From NCBI RefSeq assembly GCF_014324365.1, contig NZ_QEIG01000007.1, positions 233,830 through 297,829 on the forward strand: a stretch of 64,000 nucleotides of DNA, in the 5' to 3' direction. The position numbers and the translations under genes were made by a program. This document shows, piece by piece, positions 16,501-26,091 of this stretch. Below the pieces are notes generated by a model. The model searched no databases. It saw only the letters and a program-made list of their open reading frames with translations, and had not been told where the DNA came from. How positions within the stretch are numbered: position 1 is the stretch's first letter; each line of letters starts with the position of its first letter. The stretch comes from Algoriphagus sp. AK58. GTDB taxonomy: Bacteria > Bacteroidota > Bacteroidia > Cytophagales > Cyclobacteriaceae.

Positions 16501-17859
16501 ATGAGCAATGAAACCGTAGGGTTCGATGCATTTAAGCTAAACAAACAATTGCTCGATGCAGTCGCCGAGGCCGGCTATACTACCCCGACACCCATTCAGC
16601 AAAAGGCTATTCCTTTGGCCTTAGCAGGTCATGATGTACTGGGGATAGCTCAGACGGGGACAGGAAAAACTGCCGCCTACATTCTGCCTGTCCTGATGAA
16701 AGTGAAATATGCGCAAGGGAAGCATCCCCGAGCCTTAATTCTCGCGCCTACTCGGGAGCTGGTCATGCAGATCGAGGAAGTTGCCCGGCAGTTAGGTAAA
16801 AATACAGACCTGCGAATCGTCTCCTTATATGGAGGTCTTGGACCTAAGACTCAAATTGAACTGATCGAAGCAGGAGTGGATATTCTGATTTCTACACCGG
16901 GTCGATTTATGGATATCTATCGAAAAGGGAATATTTATCCAAGAGAACTGAAAACCATGGTGCTGGATGAGGCGGACAAGATGATGGATATGGGTTTTAT
17001 GCCTCAGATCCGATCGATCTTGGAAGTGATTCCTACCAAACGACAGAATCTTCTTTTCTCCGCCACGTTTTCCGGAAGGATAGATCACCTCGCAGCCGAA
17101 TTCCTTGAGTTTCCGGAGAGAGTAGAAGTAGCACCCTCAGCGACGACCGCTGAGACTATCGCTCAGGTTAAATACACGGTGCCCAATATCAAGACCAAAA
17201 TCAACCTGCTTGCGCACCTCTTGCAAAATGAGGAAATAAGCCGAGCGATGATTTTTACCCGAAGTCGGAAGAACGCCGAGTCGGTGTATTCTTTCTTGGA
17301 GCGGAAAGACTTCGGAGAAATCCGGGTAATCCATGCCAACAAAGGCCAAAATACCCGAATCAATTCCATGGAGGATTTTAAAGCGGGAGATGTGCGGATC
17401 TTGGTGGCCACCGATGTGGCATCGCGAGGCTTGGATGTTACCTTAGTTTCTCATGTGATCAACTTTGATGTGCCGCTGATCTATGAGGATTATGTGCATC
17501 GGATTGGTCGTACAGGTCGGGCAGAAAATGAAGGAAAAGCCATCACCTTTATCAATCCGGCAGAGGCGTATCATTTCGAAAAAATCGAGGAGCTGATCCG
17601 CATGAAGGTGGAGGAATTGCCAATTCCCGATGCAGTGGATGTACCCGCTACACCTTTCGAAGAAAAGCAAGCCTATGAACGGGAACTGGATAAGCTTAAG
17701 CAGAGGGATAATCCGGATTACAAAGGAGCTTTTCACGAGAAAAAAGCTCAGCCCAAGAAAAACATTGGAAAAGGTGAAAAGGTAAAAGCGAAAAAGCACA
17801 GCAAAAAGCCCAATCGAAATCAGCTGAAGACAAAGAATCAGAAAAATAGGGGGAAATGA
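16501..17859 (+). CDS. DEAD-box RNA helicase (RhlE-like)
   Basis: An ATP-dependent RNA unwinding enzyme, probably in ribosome assembly, RNA decay or cold adaptation. Motifs in order: Q motif TPTPIQQKAIP (28-38), AQTGTGKT (50-57), APTREL (81-86), TPGR (131-134), DEAD (155-158), SAT (186-188), and HRIGRTGR (332-339). A lysine-rich tail from about residue 405 to 452 is the usual RNA-binding extension of RhlE-type proteins. Single gene with a terminator at 17861-17896. Confidence 0.93.
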   Translation: MSNETVGFDAFKLNKQLLDAVAEAGYTTPTPIQQKAIPLALAGHDVLGIAQTGTGKTAAYILPVLMKVKYAQGKHPRALILAPTRELVMQIEEVARQLGKNTDLRIVSLYGGLGPKTQIELIEAGVDILISTPGRFMDIYRKGNIYPRELKTMVLDEADKMMDMGFMPQIRSILEVIPTKRQNLLFSATFSGRIDHLAAEFLEFPERVEVAPSATTAETIAQVKYTVPNIKTKINLLAHLLQNEEISRAMIFTRSRKNAESVYSFLERKDFGEIRVIHANKGQNTRINSMEDFKAGDVRILVATDVASRGLDVTLVSHVINFDVPLIYEDYVHRIGRTGRAENEGKAITFINPAEAYHFEKIEELIRMKVEELPIPDAVDVPATPFEEKQAYERELDKLKQRDNPDYKGAFHEKKAQPKKNIGKGEKVKAKKHSKKPNRNQLKTKNQKNRGK

Positions 17860-17860
17860 A

Positions 17861-17896
17861 AAAAAGGCCTTGAAAATCAAATTTCAAGGCCTTTTT
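17861..17896. terminator. Bidirectional terminator, helicase / M28 peptidase
   Basis: A 15-bp perfect stem (AAAAAGGCCTTGAAA / TTTCAAGGCCTTTTT) with a 6-nt loop, between two convergent stops (17859 plus and 17905 minus). Confidence 0.9.
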
Positions 17897-17904
17897 CAGC
17901 TTTT

Positions 17905-19401
17905 TTATCTATCCGTTCTGGTATTCGTGCCATCCACCGGAGTTCGTTGGTCCCTGTTGGCCAAGTCCCAAGCGGTGTGGAAGATCAGTTGCGCTCTTTT
18001 GGTCATCAGCGGAAACTCGATCTTGTCCACGGTATCAGTCACCTGATGGTAGTCGTCGTGCACCCCGTTGAAGAAGAAAATCACCGGAATATTGAACTTC
18101 GCAAAGTTGTAATGATCTGAGCGATAGTAGAATCTGTTGGGATCGTCTTCCGCATCGTAGCGATAGTCGAGGATCAGATTAGTATAGGTGATGTTGTTGT
18201 ATTCGTTGATTTTCTTCAGGTGAGAAGAAAGCATCTCCGAACCGATCACATAAATGTAATCTTTGTTTTCAGCCTTTTGGTATTCGTAATCGATACGGCC
18301 CACCATGTCGATATTGATGTTGTTCACCGTATTGGCAATCGGGAATACCGGATTTTCCGCATAATACTCTGATCCCAAAAGTCCTTTTTCTTCTCCCGTT
18401 ACATTTAGGAAAAGGATGCTTCTACGAGGTCTATTGCCTTCTTTCGCCGCCAAAGCAAACGCTTCTGCGATTTCCATGACGGATACGGTACCCGAACCGT
18501 CATCGTCTGCCCCGTTAAACGCATCTCCTTCACCATTTACACCCACGTGATCGTAATGCGAAGAAATCACCAATACCTCTTCTTTTTTATCGGTTCCTTC
18601 TAGGAAGCCCATCACGTTGACGGCTTCAACAGGAGTTTTGGTTTTTACCACTTGAAAAGTTGCTTTCTGAGAAGCGATACTTGTAGGATTGGATTTGGCT
18701 GCCTCTTTCAAGGTTTCTACAGGTGTTGCGAAAAGCTGGGCCATTTTATCCGAGCTGACCATGAAGACGGGTCTTTGATCTGTAGCCTTGTCGAAGCCGA
18801 TTCGGCCTCTTCCTGCAAGCGTCTTGTATCGGTTGGCAATTCGGTCAAAATTTGCTTGCCCTTCCATGGTCACAATCACCACTCCGGCAGCACCAGCATC
18901 CATCACTGTAGAGATCAGGTCATTGCTTCTCACACCTACAGCCCAAAGTCCGACTAATTTGCCTTTGACATCCACTTTGGCCAGGTTTTCATCCGTCACC
19001 AAGCCCAAGAATACCAAATCAGCTTTGGCAGCTTTGGCCATGTTTCCGTCACCGGTAAATACAAAATCAGTGTTTTCTACCAGCTTGGTTTTACCAATTT
19101 CTAGGGTCACTTTGGAAAAATTGGTGCTTACCAATGGTACATTTTGAAAGTAGCTTCCATTCACAGGGGCGGAAAGACCTAAGCCTTTGTAAAAATCTGC
19201 AAGGTACTGTGCAGCAATTTTACCTTCCGGAGAACCTGTGTCCCGACCTTTCATTTCGTCAGAAGCCAAGTAGGTGAGGTGTTTGGTTAAATCTTCTACC
19301 GTGATGGTATTGGCGTATTTCACTTGTGTGGGATTCTGAGCCATCGCAGGCATCATCATTCCCATCATCAAGGCGCCACCTAAAAGGAGTCCTTTGTTCA
19401 T
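17905..19401 (-). CDS. Secreted M28 family zinc metallopeptidase
   Basis: An exported aminopeptidase or carboxypeptidase with two zinc ions. The signal peptide ends at about residue 21 (MPAMAQ). An insert of about 110-260 resembles a protease-associated domain. Zinc-site residues: H282 and D284 in SSHYDHVG, bridging D299 in NGADDDGSG, E337/E338 in VTGEEKG, D365 in NIDMVGR, and H452 in HDDYHQVTD, all in the order expected for M28. Length 498 aa. Predicted to process peptides in the periplasm or at the cell surface. No operon partner; divergent from gcvP over 189 nt. Confidence 0.9.
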   Translation of the reverse strand: MNKGLLLGGALMMGMMMPAMAQNPTQVKYANTITVEDLTKHLTYLASDEMKGRDTGSPEGKIAAQYLADFYKGLGLSAPVNGSYFQNVPLVSTNFSKVTLEIGKTKLVENTDFVFTGDGNMAKAAKADLVFLGLVTDENLAKVDVKGKLVGLWAVGVRSNDLISTVMDAGAAGVVIVTMEGQANFDRIANRYKTLAGRGRIGFDKATDQRPVFMVSSDKMAQLFATPVETLKEAAKSNPTSIASQKATFQVVKTKTPVEAVNVMGFLEGTDKKEEVLVISSHYDHVGVNGEGDAFNGADDDGSGTVSVMEIAEAFALAAKEGNRPRRSILFLNVTGEEKGLLGSEYYAENPVFPIANTVNNINIDMVGRIDYEYQKAENKDYIYVIGSEMLSSHLKKINEYNNITYTNLILDYRYDAEDDPNRFYYRSDHYNFAKFNIPVIFFFNGVHDDYHQVTDTVDKIEFPLMTKRAQLIFHTAWDLANRDQRTPVDGTNTRTDR

Positions 19402-19523
19402 ATTTTTCAGTTTAGGGCCCTAAGCTAGCCAAATTTTTAACCCTCATAAAAACCGCTCGTCAATTCTGGTGTTTATGAGGTAAATAATTGAAAGTCCGCG
19501 AAGGCTTTTCTTTCAGGAAACCT

Positions 19524-19531
19524 TACCTTTG
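19524..19531 (+). promoter_or_regulatory. -7 element (TACCTTTG) upstream of gcvP
   Basis: Exact TAnnTTTG match 60 nt before the gcvP ATG. A correctly spaced TTG is not obvious, so only the -7 half is supported. No glycine riboswitch was recognised in the 189-nt gap. Confidence 0.45.
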
Positions 19532-19590
19532 CGCTCGTAAAATCGGGATGATTCCAAACCCAAATAGATCATACTTCCATAGCGTTCTTT

Positions 19591-22485
19591 ATGCAGATCA
19601 ATCTTTCTAATGCTGTCAAATTTGAGAGCAGACACAATGGCCCGACAGAGGCGGAAATCGCGGAGATGTTGGAGAAAATCGGTGCCTCTTCCCTGGAGGA
19701 ATTAATCAACCAAACAGTCCCCACTTCTATTCAACTGGAGCGTCCGCTGAACCTTCCGGCCGCGCAATTGGAATCGGAGTTTTTGAAAAATTTCAAAAAA
19801 CTTGCCTCCAAAAACAAAGTGTTCAAGTCCTACATCGGGATGGGTTATTATGACACGATTGTTCCCGGAGTAGTACTAAGAAACGTCTTAGAAAATCCGG
19901 GGTGGTACACTGCTTACACTCCCTATCAGGCTGAGATCGCTCAAGGTCGCTTGGAGGCGCTGATCAATTTCCAGACTGTGGTGATGGAATTGACCGGAAT
20001 GGAGTTGGCAAACGCCTCTTTGCTCGATGAAGGTACTGCAGCGGCGGAAGCGATGACGATGCTGCATGCCGTAAAGCCTAGAGAGAAAAAGAATGCCAAC
20101 AAGTATTTTGTAGACGAAAAGGTATTCCCTCAGACCAAAGCCTTGCTAGTCACTCGTGCGGAACCTATAGGAATTGAGTTGGTCTTTGGGCCGCTTTCAG
20201 CATTGGATTTGACAGACCCTGAGCTTTACGGAGTGATGTTCCAATATCCTAATGCAGACGGAGAAGTGACCGATTACTCAGCCATTGTTGCTGCTGCAAA
20301 GGATAATAAAGTATTGACCGCTTTTGCTTCAGACCTGTTGGCTTTGACCCTATTGACGCCTCCGGGCGAAATGGGTGCTGATGTCGTCGTAGGATCTGCT
20401 CAGCGTTTTGGCGTGCCGATGGGTTATGGTGGACCACACTCTGCGTTTTTTGCTACTAAAGATGAATTCAAACGTCAAATCCCGGGTAGAATCATTGGTG
20501 TGTCCATTGACCGCGCTGGAAACAAGGCTTACCGAATGGCACTTCAGACTCGCGAGCAGCATATCAAGCGCGAAAAAGCAACTTCCAATATTTGTACTGC
20601 GCAGGTTCTTTTGGCAGTCATGTCAAGCTTCTATGCAGTCTATCATGGTCCAACAGGTCTGAAGAATATCGCTTTGAGAACTCACGGTTTGGCCAAACTC
20701 ACTGCAAAAGCTTTGACTCAGATGGGGCTTGAAGTTTCTTCTAAAACCTATTTTGATACGATCAAAGTAAGTGCTGACGCTGCTATGCAACAGAAAGTTC
20801 AGGAAGCCGCACTTGCTGCTGAGATGAACTTCAGATATGAAGAGGGTGGGATTTTTATCTCTTTTGATGAGGCAAAAACCGTGGAGGATACTTCTGAAGT
20901 GATTTCCGTTTTTGCAAAAGCAACTGGAAATTCAACCCCTGATGTTCATGCTATCGCGGCTGATTTGAATCTGGAGTTGCCTCACGAATTGCTGAGAAAG
21001 TCAGAATATCTGACGCATCCTGTCTTCAACAATTACCACAGTGAGCACGAAATGCTCCGCTATATCAAGCGTCTCGAGGCCAAAGACCTTTCATTGGTTC
21101 ACTCCATGATTTCCTTGGGTTCTTGTACGATGAAGCTCAACGCGACTGCAGAGATGATTCCTGTGACTTGGCCTGAGTTTGGTCAGTTGCATCCTTTTGC
21201 CCCAATTGATCAGACAGAAGGATATCAGGAGCTCTTCACTAATCTGAGAACTTGGTTGACCGAGATTACCGGTTTTGCCGATACCTCCCTTCAGCCTAAC
21301 TCCGGTGCTCAGGGAGAATATGCAGGTCTGATGGTGATCAGAGCCTATCATATGAGCCGTGGTGAAGGTCACAGAAATGTAGCCTTGATCCCTACCTCAG
21401 CTCACGGAACCAACCCGGCATCAGCGGTCATGGCGGGTATGAAGGTGGTTTTGGTGAAGTGTGACGAAAAAGGAAATATTGACATCGAGGATTTGAAGGC
21501 AAGAGCAGCAGAGCATGCAGATGACCTGTCTTGCTTGATGGTGACTTATCCTTCCACTCACGGGGTATTTGAAGAAGCTATTCAGGAGATTTGCGCAACG
21601 ATCCATCAATATGGTGGTCAAGTCTACATGGACGGTGCAAATATGAATGCTCAGGTAGGCTTAACCTCTCCGGGTAGAATCGGTGCTGACGTCTGTCATT
21701 TGAACCTGCATAAAACCTTCTGTATTCCTCACGGTGGAGGAGGTCCTGGCATGGGTCCAATCTGCGTGGCTAGCCATTTGGCACCATTCCTTCCAGGTAA
21801 TCCCATCGTGAAAACTGGAGGCGAGAAAGCGGTTTCTTCCATTTCGTCTGCACCTTATGGTAGCGCAAGCATTCTTCCTATCTCTTATGCCTACATCTCG
21901 ATGATGGGAGGAGACGGATTGACTAACGCAACCAAGATGGCAATCCTCAATGCCAACTATATCAAGGAAAGATTGAGCGGACATTATTCTATCCTGTATA
22001 CCGGATCCCAAGGACGTGCCGCACACGAGATGATCGTGGACTGCCGGGCTTTCAAGGAAGTGGGTGTGGAAGTAGAAGATATCGCCAAGCGACTGATGGA
22101 CTACGGATACCATGCTCCAACAGTATCCTTCCCGGTAGCAGGTACCCTAATGATTGAGCCTACTGAATCTGAGACCAAAGCGGAATTGGATAAATTCTGC
22201 GATGCGTTGATTTCAATCCGTGAGGAAATTAGAGAAATCGAAGAAGGAAAGGCTGACAGAATCGAAAACGTATTGAAGAATGCTCCTCATACGGCTACTA
22301 TGGTATTGACAGGAGAGTGGAATCTTCCATATAGTAGAGAAAAAGCAGTATTCCCGATTGCCTATGTGAAGGAAAACAAATTCTGGCCATCTGTACGTAG
22401 AATTGATTCTGCCTATGGTGACAGAAACTTGGTTTGCAGCTGTATTCCTGTTGAAGAATATGCAAAAGAAAATGAGATGGCCTAA
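19591..22485 (+). CDS. gcvP: Glycine dehydrogenase (decarboxylating), P-protein
   Basis: The PLP-dependent P-protein of the glycine cleavage system; decarboxylates glycine and passes the aminomethyl group to lipoylated H-protein. It is the fused, homodimeric form: the N-terminal half starts [17 protein letters not shown] and the C-terminal half has the PLP lysine K708 in [16 protein letters not shown]. 964 aa is the normal length. The gcvT and gcvH genes are not in this window, but lipA, which makes the lipoyl cofactor of H-protein, is convergent immediately downstream. A terminator at 22501-22538 closes it. Confidence 0.97.
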   Translation: MQINLSNAVKFESRHNGPTEAEIAEMLEKIGASSLEELINQTVPTSIQLERPLNLPAAQLESEFLKNFKKLASKNKVFKSYIGMGYYDTIVPGVVLRNVLENPGWYTAYTPYQAEIAQGRLEALINFQTVVMELTGMELANASLLDEGTAAAEAMTMLHAVKPREKKNANKYFVDEKVFPQTKALLVTRAEPIGIELVFGPLSALDLTDPELYGVMFQYPNADGEVTDYSAIVAAAKDNKVLTAFASDLLALTLLTPPGEMGADVVVGSAQRFGVPMGYGGPHSAFFATKDEFKRQIPGRIIGVSIDRAGNKAYRMALQTREQHIKREKATSNICTAQVLLAVMSSFYAVYHGPTGLKNIALRTHGLAKLTAKALTQMGLEVSSKTYFDTIKVSADAAMQQKVQEAALAAEMNFRYEEGGIFISFDEAKTVEDTSEVISVFAKATGNSTPDVHAIAADLNLELPHELLRKSEYLTHPVFNNYHSEHEMLRYIKRLEAKDLSLVHSMISLGSCTMKLNATAEMIPVTWPEFGQLHPFAPIDQTEGYQELFTNLRTWLTEITGFADTSLQPNSGAQGEYAGLMVIRAYHMSRGEGHRNVALIPTSAHGTNPASAVMAGMKVVLVKCDEKGNIDIEDLKARAAEHADDLSCLMVTYPSTHGVFEEAIQEICATIHQYGGQVYMDGANMNAQVGLTSPGRIGADVCHLNLHKTFCIPHGGGGPGMGPICVASHLAPFLPGNPIVKTGGEKAVSSISSAPYGSASILPISYAYISMMGGDGLTNATKMAILNANYIKERLSGHYSILYTGSQGRAAHEMIVDCRAFKEVGVEVEDIAKRLMDYGYHAPTVSFPVAGTLMIEPTESETKAELDKFCDALISIREEIREIEEGKADRIENVLKNAPHTATMVLTGEWNLPYSREKAVFPIAYVKENKFWPSVRRIDSAYGDRNLVCSCIPVEEYAKENEMA

Positions 22486-22500
22486 GCCATCTCATTCTTA

Positions 22501-22538
22501 CCAAAAAAGGGCTGCCAGAAATGGCCGCCCTTTTTTGG
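22501..22538. terminator. Bidirectional terminator, gcvP / lipA
   Basis: A 12-bp perfect stem (CCAAAAAAGGGC / GCCCTTTTTTGG) with a 14-nt loop, 15 nt after the gcvP stop and 20 nt after the lipA stop on the other strand. Confidence 0.88.
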
Positions 22539-22558
22539 TTAATTATTTTCAGACAATG

Positions 22559-23437
22559 TCAGACATGAACATGGCGCTCGGCATGGTAAGAAGATCTCAC
22601 CAAGGGTCCTGATTCTACGTATTTTAAACCTCTTTTCAGACCTTCCTCTTTGTAATGGGCAAATAAATCCGGATGGATAAATTCTGCCACTTCTATGTGC
22701 ATTTTGGTAGGCTGTAAGTATTGACCTAGCGTGAGAATGTCGCACCCATGGGCAGCCAGGTCATCCATAGCTTTGTAGACCTCTTCTTTGGATTCACCTA
22801 ATCCAAGCATAATGCCGGTTTTGGTTCGTTTGCCGTATTCTTTGGTCAGTTTGATCTGTTCCAAAGATCGCTCATATTTCGCCTGTGGTCTTACCATTCG
22901 GTAAAGTCTGCCCACAGTTTCCATATTGTGTGAAACCACCTCTTGTCCGCCTTCAATCATTCGGTAAAGTGCATCCCAATTTCCTTTCACATCAGGAATC
23001 AAGGTTTCAATGGTAGTTGAGGGGGACATTTCTTTGGTAAGTACGACAGTCTGATACCAAATTTCTGCTCCTCGGTCTTTGAGTTCATCACGGTTGACAG
23101 AGGTAATGACGGCATGCTTTACTCCCATCAGTTTGATGGCTTCTGCAACACGTCGTGGTTCGTCAGTATCATATTCGTTGGGACGGCCTGTAGCTACTGC
23201 GCAGAAAGAGCAAGATCGAGTGCAGACATTTCCCAGAATCATAAAGGTGGCTGTTCCGGCACCCCAGCATTCGCCCATATTGGGACAATTTCCGCTTTCG
23301 CAGATGGTATGAAGCTTATGTTCGTCGACTAATTTCCTGACTTTGGCATATTCCTTTCCTACTGGAAGCTTCACTCGAAGCCAATCTGGCTTTTTTCGTT
23401 TCGTTGCTTCCTCGGAAATTACGGGTAATTCGATCAT
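22559..23437 (-). CDS. lipA: Lipoyl synthase
   Basis: A radical SAM enzyme that inserts two sulfurs into octanoyl groups on carrier proteins. The auxiliary-cluster cysteines are C46, C51 and C57 ([12 protein letters not shown]), the radical-SAM cluster cysteines are C72, C76 and C79 (CTRSCSFC), and the C-terminal RSSYHAE provides the conserved serine ligand. 292 aa is normal. Promoter-like TACCTTTG lies just upstream. The product serves GcvH and the 2-oxoacid dehydrogenases. Confidence 0.96.
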   Translation of the reverse strand: MIELPVISEEATKRKKPDWLRVKLPVGKEYAKVRKLVDEHKLHTICESGNCPNMGECWGAGTATFMILGNVCTRSCSFCAVATGRPNEYDTDEPRRVAEAIKLMGVKHAVITSVNRDELKDRGAEIWYQTVVLTKEMSPSTTIETLIPDVKGNWDALYRMIEGGQEVVSHNMETVGRLYRMVRPQAKYERSLEQIKLTKEYGKRTKTGIMLGLGESKEEVYKAMDDLAAHGCDILTLGQYLQPTKMHIEVAEFIHPDLFAHYKEEGLKRGLKYVESGPLVRSSYHAERHVHV

Positions 23438-23454
23438 CGTCTTAAGATTTGATA

Positions 23455-23486
23455 CAAAGGTAACTCAGCACCTTTCAAAAACCCAA
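23455..23486 (-). promoter_or_regulatory. Promoter upstream of lipA (TTG-N21-TACCTTTG)
   Basis: On the minus strand TTG (23486-23484) precedes TACCTTTG (23462-23455) by 21 nt, within the range for Bacteroidetes sigma-A promoters. It sits between the outer-membrane protein gene and lipA, so lipA can be expressed on its own. Confidence 0.5.
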
Positions 23487-23493
23487 CTCGGCT

Positions 23494-24222
23494 TTATTTT
23501 CTAAATCCGTAAAAAAACGTGAGATAGGCAGATTGAAAGATCTGATTATTTTCAGTAGTGGGAATCAGTGGAATTTCTTTGCTATAACCTTCAAGCATGT
23601 ATCCAAGTTCCAACCCGGTAGCACTGCTTTTGAATACTCCGAATTCAAAATTGATCGCTGCTTTTACAGTAGCCCCAAATGCAACATCAGACTGTCCCAA
23701 ACCTTGGAAAAGCCTTCCGGTACCCAGGATATTAAACCTGCTTTGGTGGATCTCTGGATCATACTGTTCGGTGACTGTCTCCACACGATTGACTGCATAT
23801 TCGATGTAATAGGGAGCAATAATTCCCAGTGTGGGACCAATGGCACCTAAAGCGGAGACTTGTACACCTTGATTGGGGGCTTTCTTGAATAAAATCAACT
23901 CTCTTCCATAATGGGGTCGAATCGCATACAAATAGTTGGATTTCCCAAAAATGTAACTGTTTCCAAGGACCGTATTATACCGGGCTTCTTTCGGATTTTT
24001 CACATTAGAAAGCTCAATGCCCCAAAATGAAAATTGGGAATCATCTATCCTAGTACCTGCTTTGAATACTAACCCCCCAATGAGGCCGCCATTGGTATTT
24101 TTGTTTAAACCGAATAAGTACTCTTTGTCATATTCATAGTTTCCAATGTCATCCCTTTGTGGAAATGCACTAAATGAAATAGAGAATAAAAGTGCGAAAA
24201 GCAGGAATTTCAGTTTCATCAT
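23494..24222 (-). CDS. Putative outer-membrane beta-barrel protein
   Basis: Function unknown. The signal peptide is about residues 1-21 (LLFSISFSAFPQ). The rest is rich in alternating polar/aromatic strands (NGGLIGGLVFKAG, FSFWGIELSN, YLYAIRPHYGRELILF, GLELGYMLEGY) and ends with an aromatic C-terminal strand (YLTFFYGFRK), as expected for a barrel of eight to ten strands. Length 242 aa. It resembles conserved Bacteroidetes proteins of no assigned role. It lies 56 nt upstream of lipA on the same strand. Confidence 0.65.
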   Translation of the reverse strand: MMKLKFLLFALLFSISFSAFPQRDDIGNYEYDKEYLFGLNKNTNGGLIGGLVFKAGTRIDDSQFSFWGIELSNVKNPKEARYNTVLGNSYIFGKSNYLYAIRPHYGRELILFKKAPNQGVQVSALGAIGPTLGIIAPYYIEYAVNRVETVTEQYDPEIHQSRFNILGTGRLFQGLGQSDVAFGATVKAAINFEFGVFKSSATGLELGYMLEGYSKEIPLIPTTENNQIFQSAYLTFFYGFRK

Positions 24223-24353
24223 TCGAATTGGTCGAAAATATTGCCCGAATATTGATTATAAAGTGTTTAACTGAATTTTAAAAGTAAGGGTTTATGCCCA
24301 CTATAAAAAGAAGGTCTTTAGGGAATTTGAGAACTAAGACGACTCATGTTTGA

Positions 24354-24558
24354 TCTAGGCATTTGATAGTCAATGACGTTTTATTGGATCATAAATGGGA
24401 AGAAATTGAGGTTGGAACTACAGATTGCCGCGCTACTTTCATGGGATTTACGGTGTAATTAGATGAGAATTCTTCAGAATGGTTTTCTTGGGGAAATCAC
24501 CAAACTCAGTTAGGATTGCCCGTTATGGATTGAGGAGATCATCGGTGAATTTCTCTAG
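24354..24558 (+). pseudogene. Decayed ORF, function unknown
   Basis: The gap 24223-24735 contains no intact gene. From 24354 one frame is open and protein-like (DHKWEEIEVGTTDCRATFMG), is broken by TAA at 24456-24458, continues in the same frame (LDENSSEWFSWGNHQTQLG), and then seems to shift to the next frame near 24523 (WIEEIIGEFL, stop 24556-24558). A terminator-like hairpin follows at 24598-24635. This suggests a small gene decayed by one stop and one frameshift. No family recognised. It could be chance. Confidence 0.35.
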
Positions 24559-24597
24559 TCCGGATGATTGATTGATCAGAGATTTTTTGCAGACGTT

Positions 24598-24635
24598 AAG
24601 TGAGAAACCCATCGATCTGGTTGGTTTCACTTTTT
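24598..24635 (+). terminator. Terminator-like hairpin after the decayed ORF
   Basis: AAGTG and AAACC, separated by a 2-nt bulge, pair with GGTTTCACTT, followed by TTTTT on the plus strand. It lies 40 nt after the last stop of the decayed ORF and 100 nt before the serine lyase start. Confidence 0.5.
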
Positions 24636-24735
24636 ACAAGCCTTCAATCAACTTTTATTATTCCATTTTTGACTTTCTTTGCTTCAAAATGAGTTTTTAA
24701 ACAGTAGAATAGAAATTATAAACCCAAATATTACT

Positions 24736-25644
24736 ATGTGTTACCTTTTTGAAAGCTTTAGTGGATGGAAGAAGTATTGTGATCAGAATAGAATCACACT
24801 TGTTCAATCAGTCATCGAGTATGAAGTAGAGCAAAAGAACTCATCTCCTGAAAAAATTTGGCAGGGGCTGGCTCATGCCTACCAAGTAATGAAGGAAGCG
24901 GTAAAGGCAGGTCTGGAGGAAGACATGACCTCTCGATCAGGTATGATTAATAATGGGGCAAAAAAAGTCTACAACAATCCTCTTACAGTTCTTTCTCCTG
25001 AATTCCAGCGATTAATATCTCGGGCCTTGGCTGCAAAGGAAGTCAACTCCTGTATGGGTAGAGTGGTCGCTGCTCCTACTGCAGGAGCTTCGGGTATTCT
25101 TCCGGGCACTATGGTAACACTTCAGGAAATTCACTCTCTTGAAGATCAAAAAATTCTGGAAGGCTTATTGGTTGGAGCTGGTATAGCTTTGATTATTGAG
25201 GAAAAGGCGAGTCTCGCGGGTGCAGTGGGTGGGTGCCAAGCCGAAACAGGATCTGCCGCTGCGATGGCTGCAGGTGCCATCGTGTATTGTTTAGGAGGTA
25301 ATGTGGATCAGGTTTTTAACGCGGTAGCTATCACGATTCAATGTATGTTGGGATTGGTTTGTGATCCTGTTGCCGGACTTGTTGAAGTCCCTTGTGTGGT
25401 GAGAAATGCAAGTGCGGCGGCTATTTCTTTTAGCTCTGCCCAAATAGCATTATCAAATGTGAATGCCGTAATTCCTGTAGATGAATGTGTGGAAGCAATG
25501 GGTGAGATCGGGGCGTCTATGGAAAGTAGATATAAGGAGACCGCAATGGGAGGCTTAGCGGCTACCTTGACCGGGCAGGAAATTGCCAATAGAGTATTGA
25601 TACAGGATATAGAGATTTTGCCTGACGAGAGCCTACCTGAGTAG
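24736..25644 (+). CDS. sdaAA: L-serine ammonia-lyase, iron-sulfur type, alpha chain
   Basis: Converts L-serine to pyruvate and ammonia with a [4Fe-4S] cluster. The cluster cysteines follow the C-x41-C-x10-C spacing: C167 (VGGCQAETGSA), C209 (CDPVAGL) and C220 (VEVPC). SCMGRVVAAPTAGASG near 105-120 is also typical. The frame opens at a TTG at 24679; I use the ATG at 24736 (MCYLFESFSGWKKYC), giving 302 aa, the expected alpha-subunit length. The beta (substrate/ACT-like) domain is neither fused nor adjacent, so the partner must be elsewhere or absent. The 3' end overlaps a convergent gene by 12 nt. Confidence 0.85.
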   Translation: MCYLFESFSGWKKYCDQNRITLVQSVIEYEVEQKNSSPEKIWQGLAHAYQVMKEAVKAGLEEDMTSRSGMINNGAKKVYNNPLTVLSPEFQRLISRALAAKEVNSCMGRVVAAPTAGASGILPGTMVTLQEIHSLEDQKILEGLLVGAGIALIIEEKASLAGAVGGCQAETGSAAAMAAGAIVYCLGGNVDQVFNAVAITIQCMLGLVCDPVAGLVEVPCVVRNASAAAISFSSAQIALSNVNAVIPVDECVEAMGEIGASMESRYKETAMGGLAATLTGQEIANRVLIQDIEILPDESLPE

Positions 25645-26091
25645 GCTCGCTACCTGTGGAATTGATAAAAACCAATCAATTGAAAAACTGAAGAAGATTG
25701 CCCATAACATGCCGCTAACAAACATGTAAGCGAATATTTTTCTCTTATGGGTGCCAAAAGAAATAAGGATTAAAGTCCCCCCGATTGGAGTTAAAAGTAT
25801 AGGGGTTAACAATGCAATTCCCATTTCCCCATATTTGCTCCAAATTCGGACTATGTTTCGATTTTTTTTGGAGAAAATATTTCTCTTTTTGCCTGAATTA
25901 AGCTGCAAAATACGTTTAAGGCGTAGGCCCACAAAAGTAAAAATGGTCACGCTTGACATCATTGCGAGGACGGTTACTCCTACCATTTGCCAAGGTGTAT
26001 AACCTGCAGCTGATCCCAATACCGGCCCGGCTATGAACTTGAAAAGAGATAGAAAATAGATTCCAAAAAAGGTAATAATGGAATCGCTCAT
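25633..26091 (-). CDS. Small integral membrane protein
   Basis: Function unknown. 152 aa with about four hydrophobic segments (near residues 5-30, 36-58, 92-112 and 118-142) and a basic loop (LNSGKKRNIFSKKNRN) between the second and third. It loosely resembles the small multidrug-export/DedA-like class of membrane proteins, but I cannot confirm a family. The start overlaps the stop of the cation exchanger gene (ATGA, 4 nt), so the two are probably coupled. Its last 12 nt overlap the serine ammonia-lyase gene tail to tail. Confidence 0.65.
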   Translation of the reverse strand: MSDSIITFFGIYFLSLFKFIAGPVLGSAAGYTPWQMVGVTVLAMMSSVTIFTFVGLRLKRILQLNSGKKRNIFSKKNRNIVRIWSKYGEMGIALLTPILLTPIGGTLILISFGTHKRKIFAYMFVSGMLWAIFFSFSIDWFLSIPQVASLLR

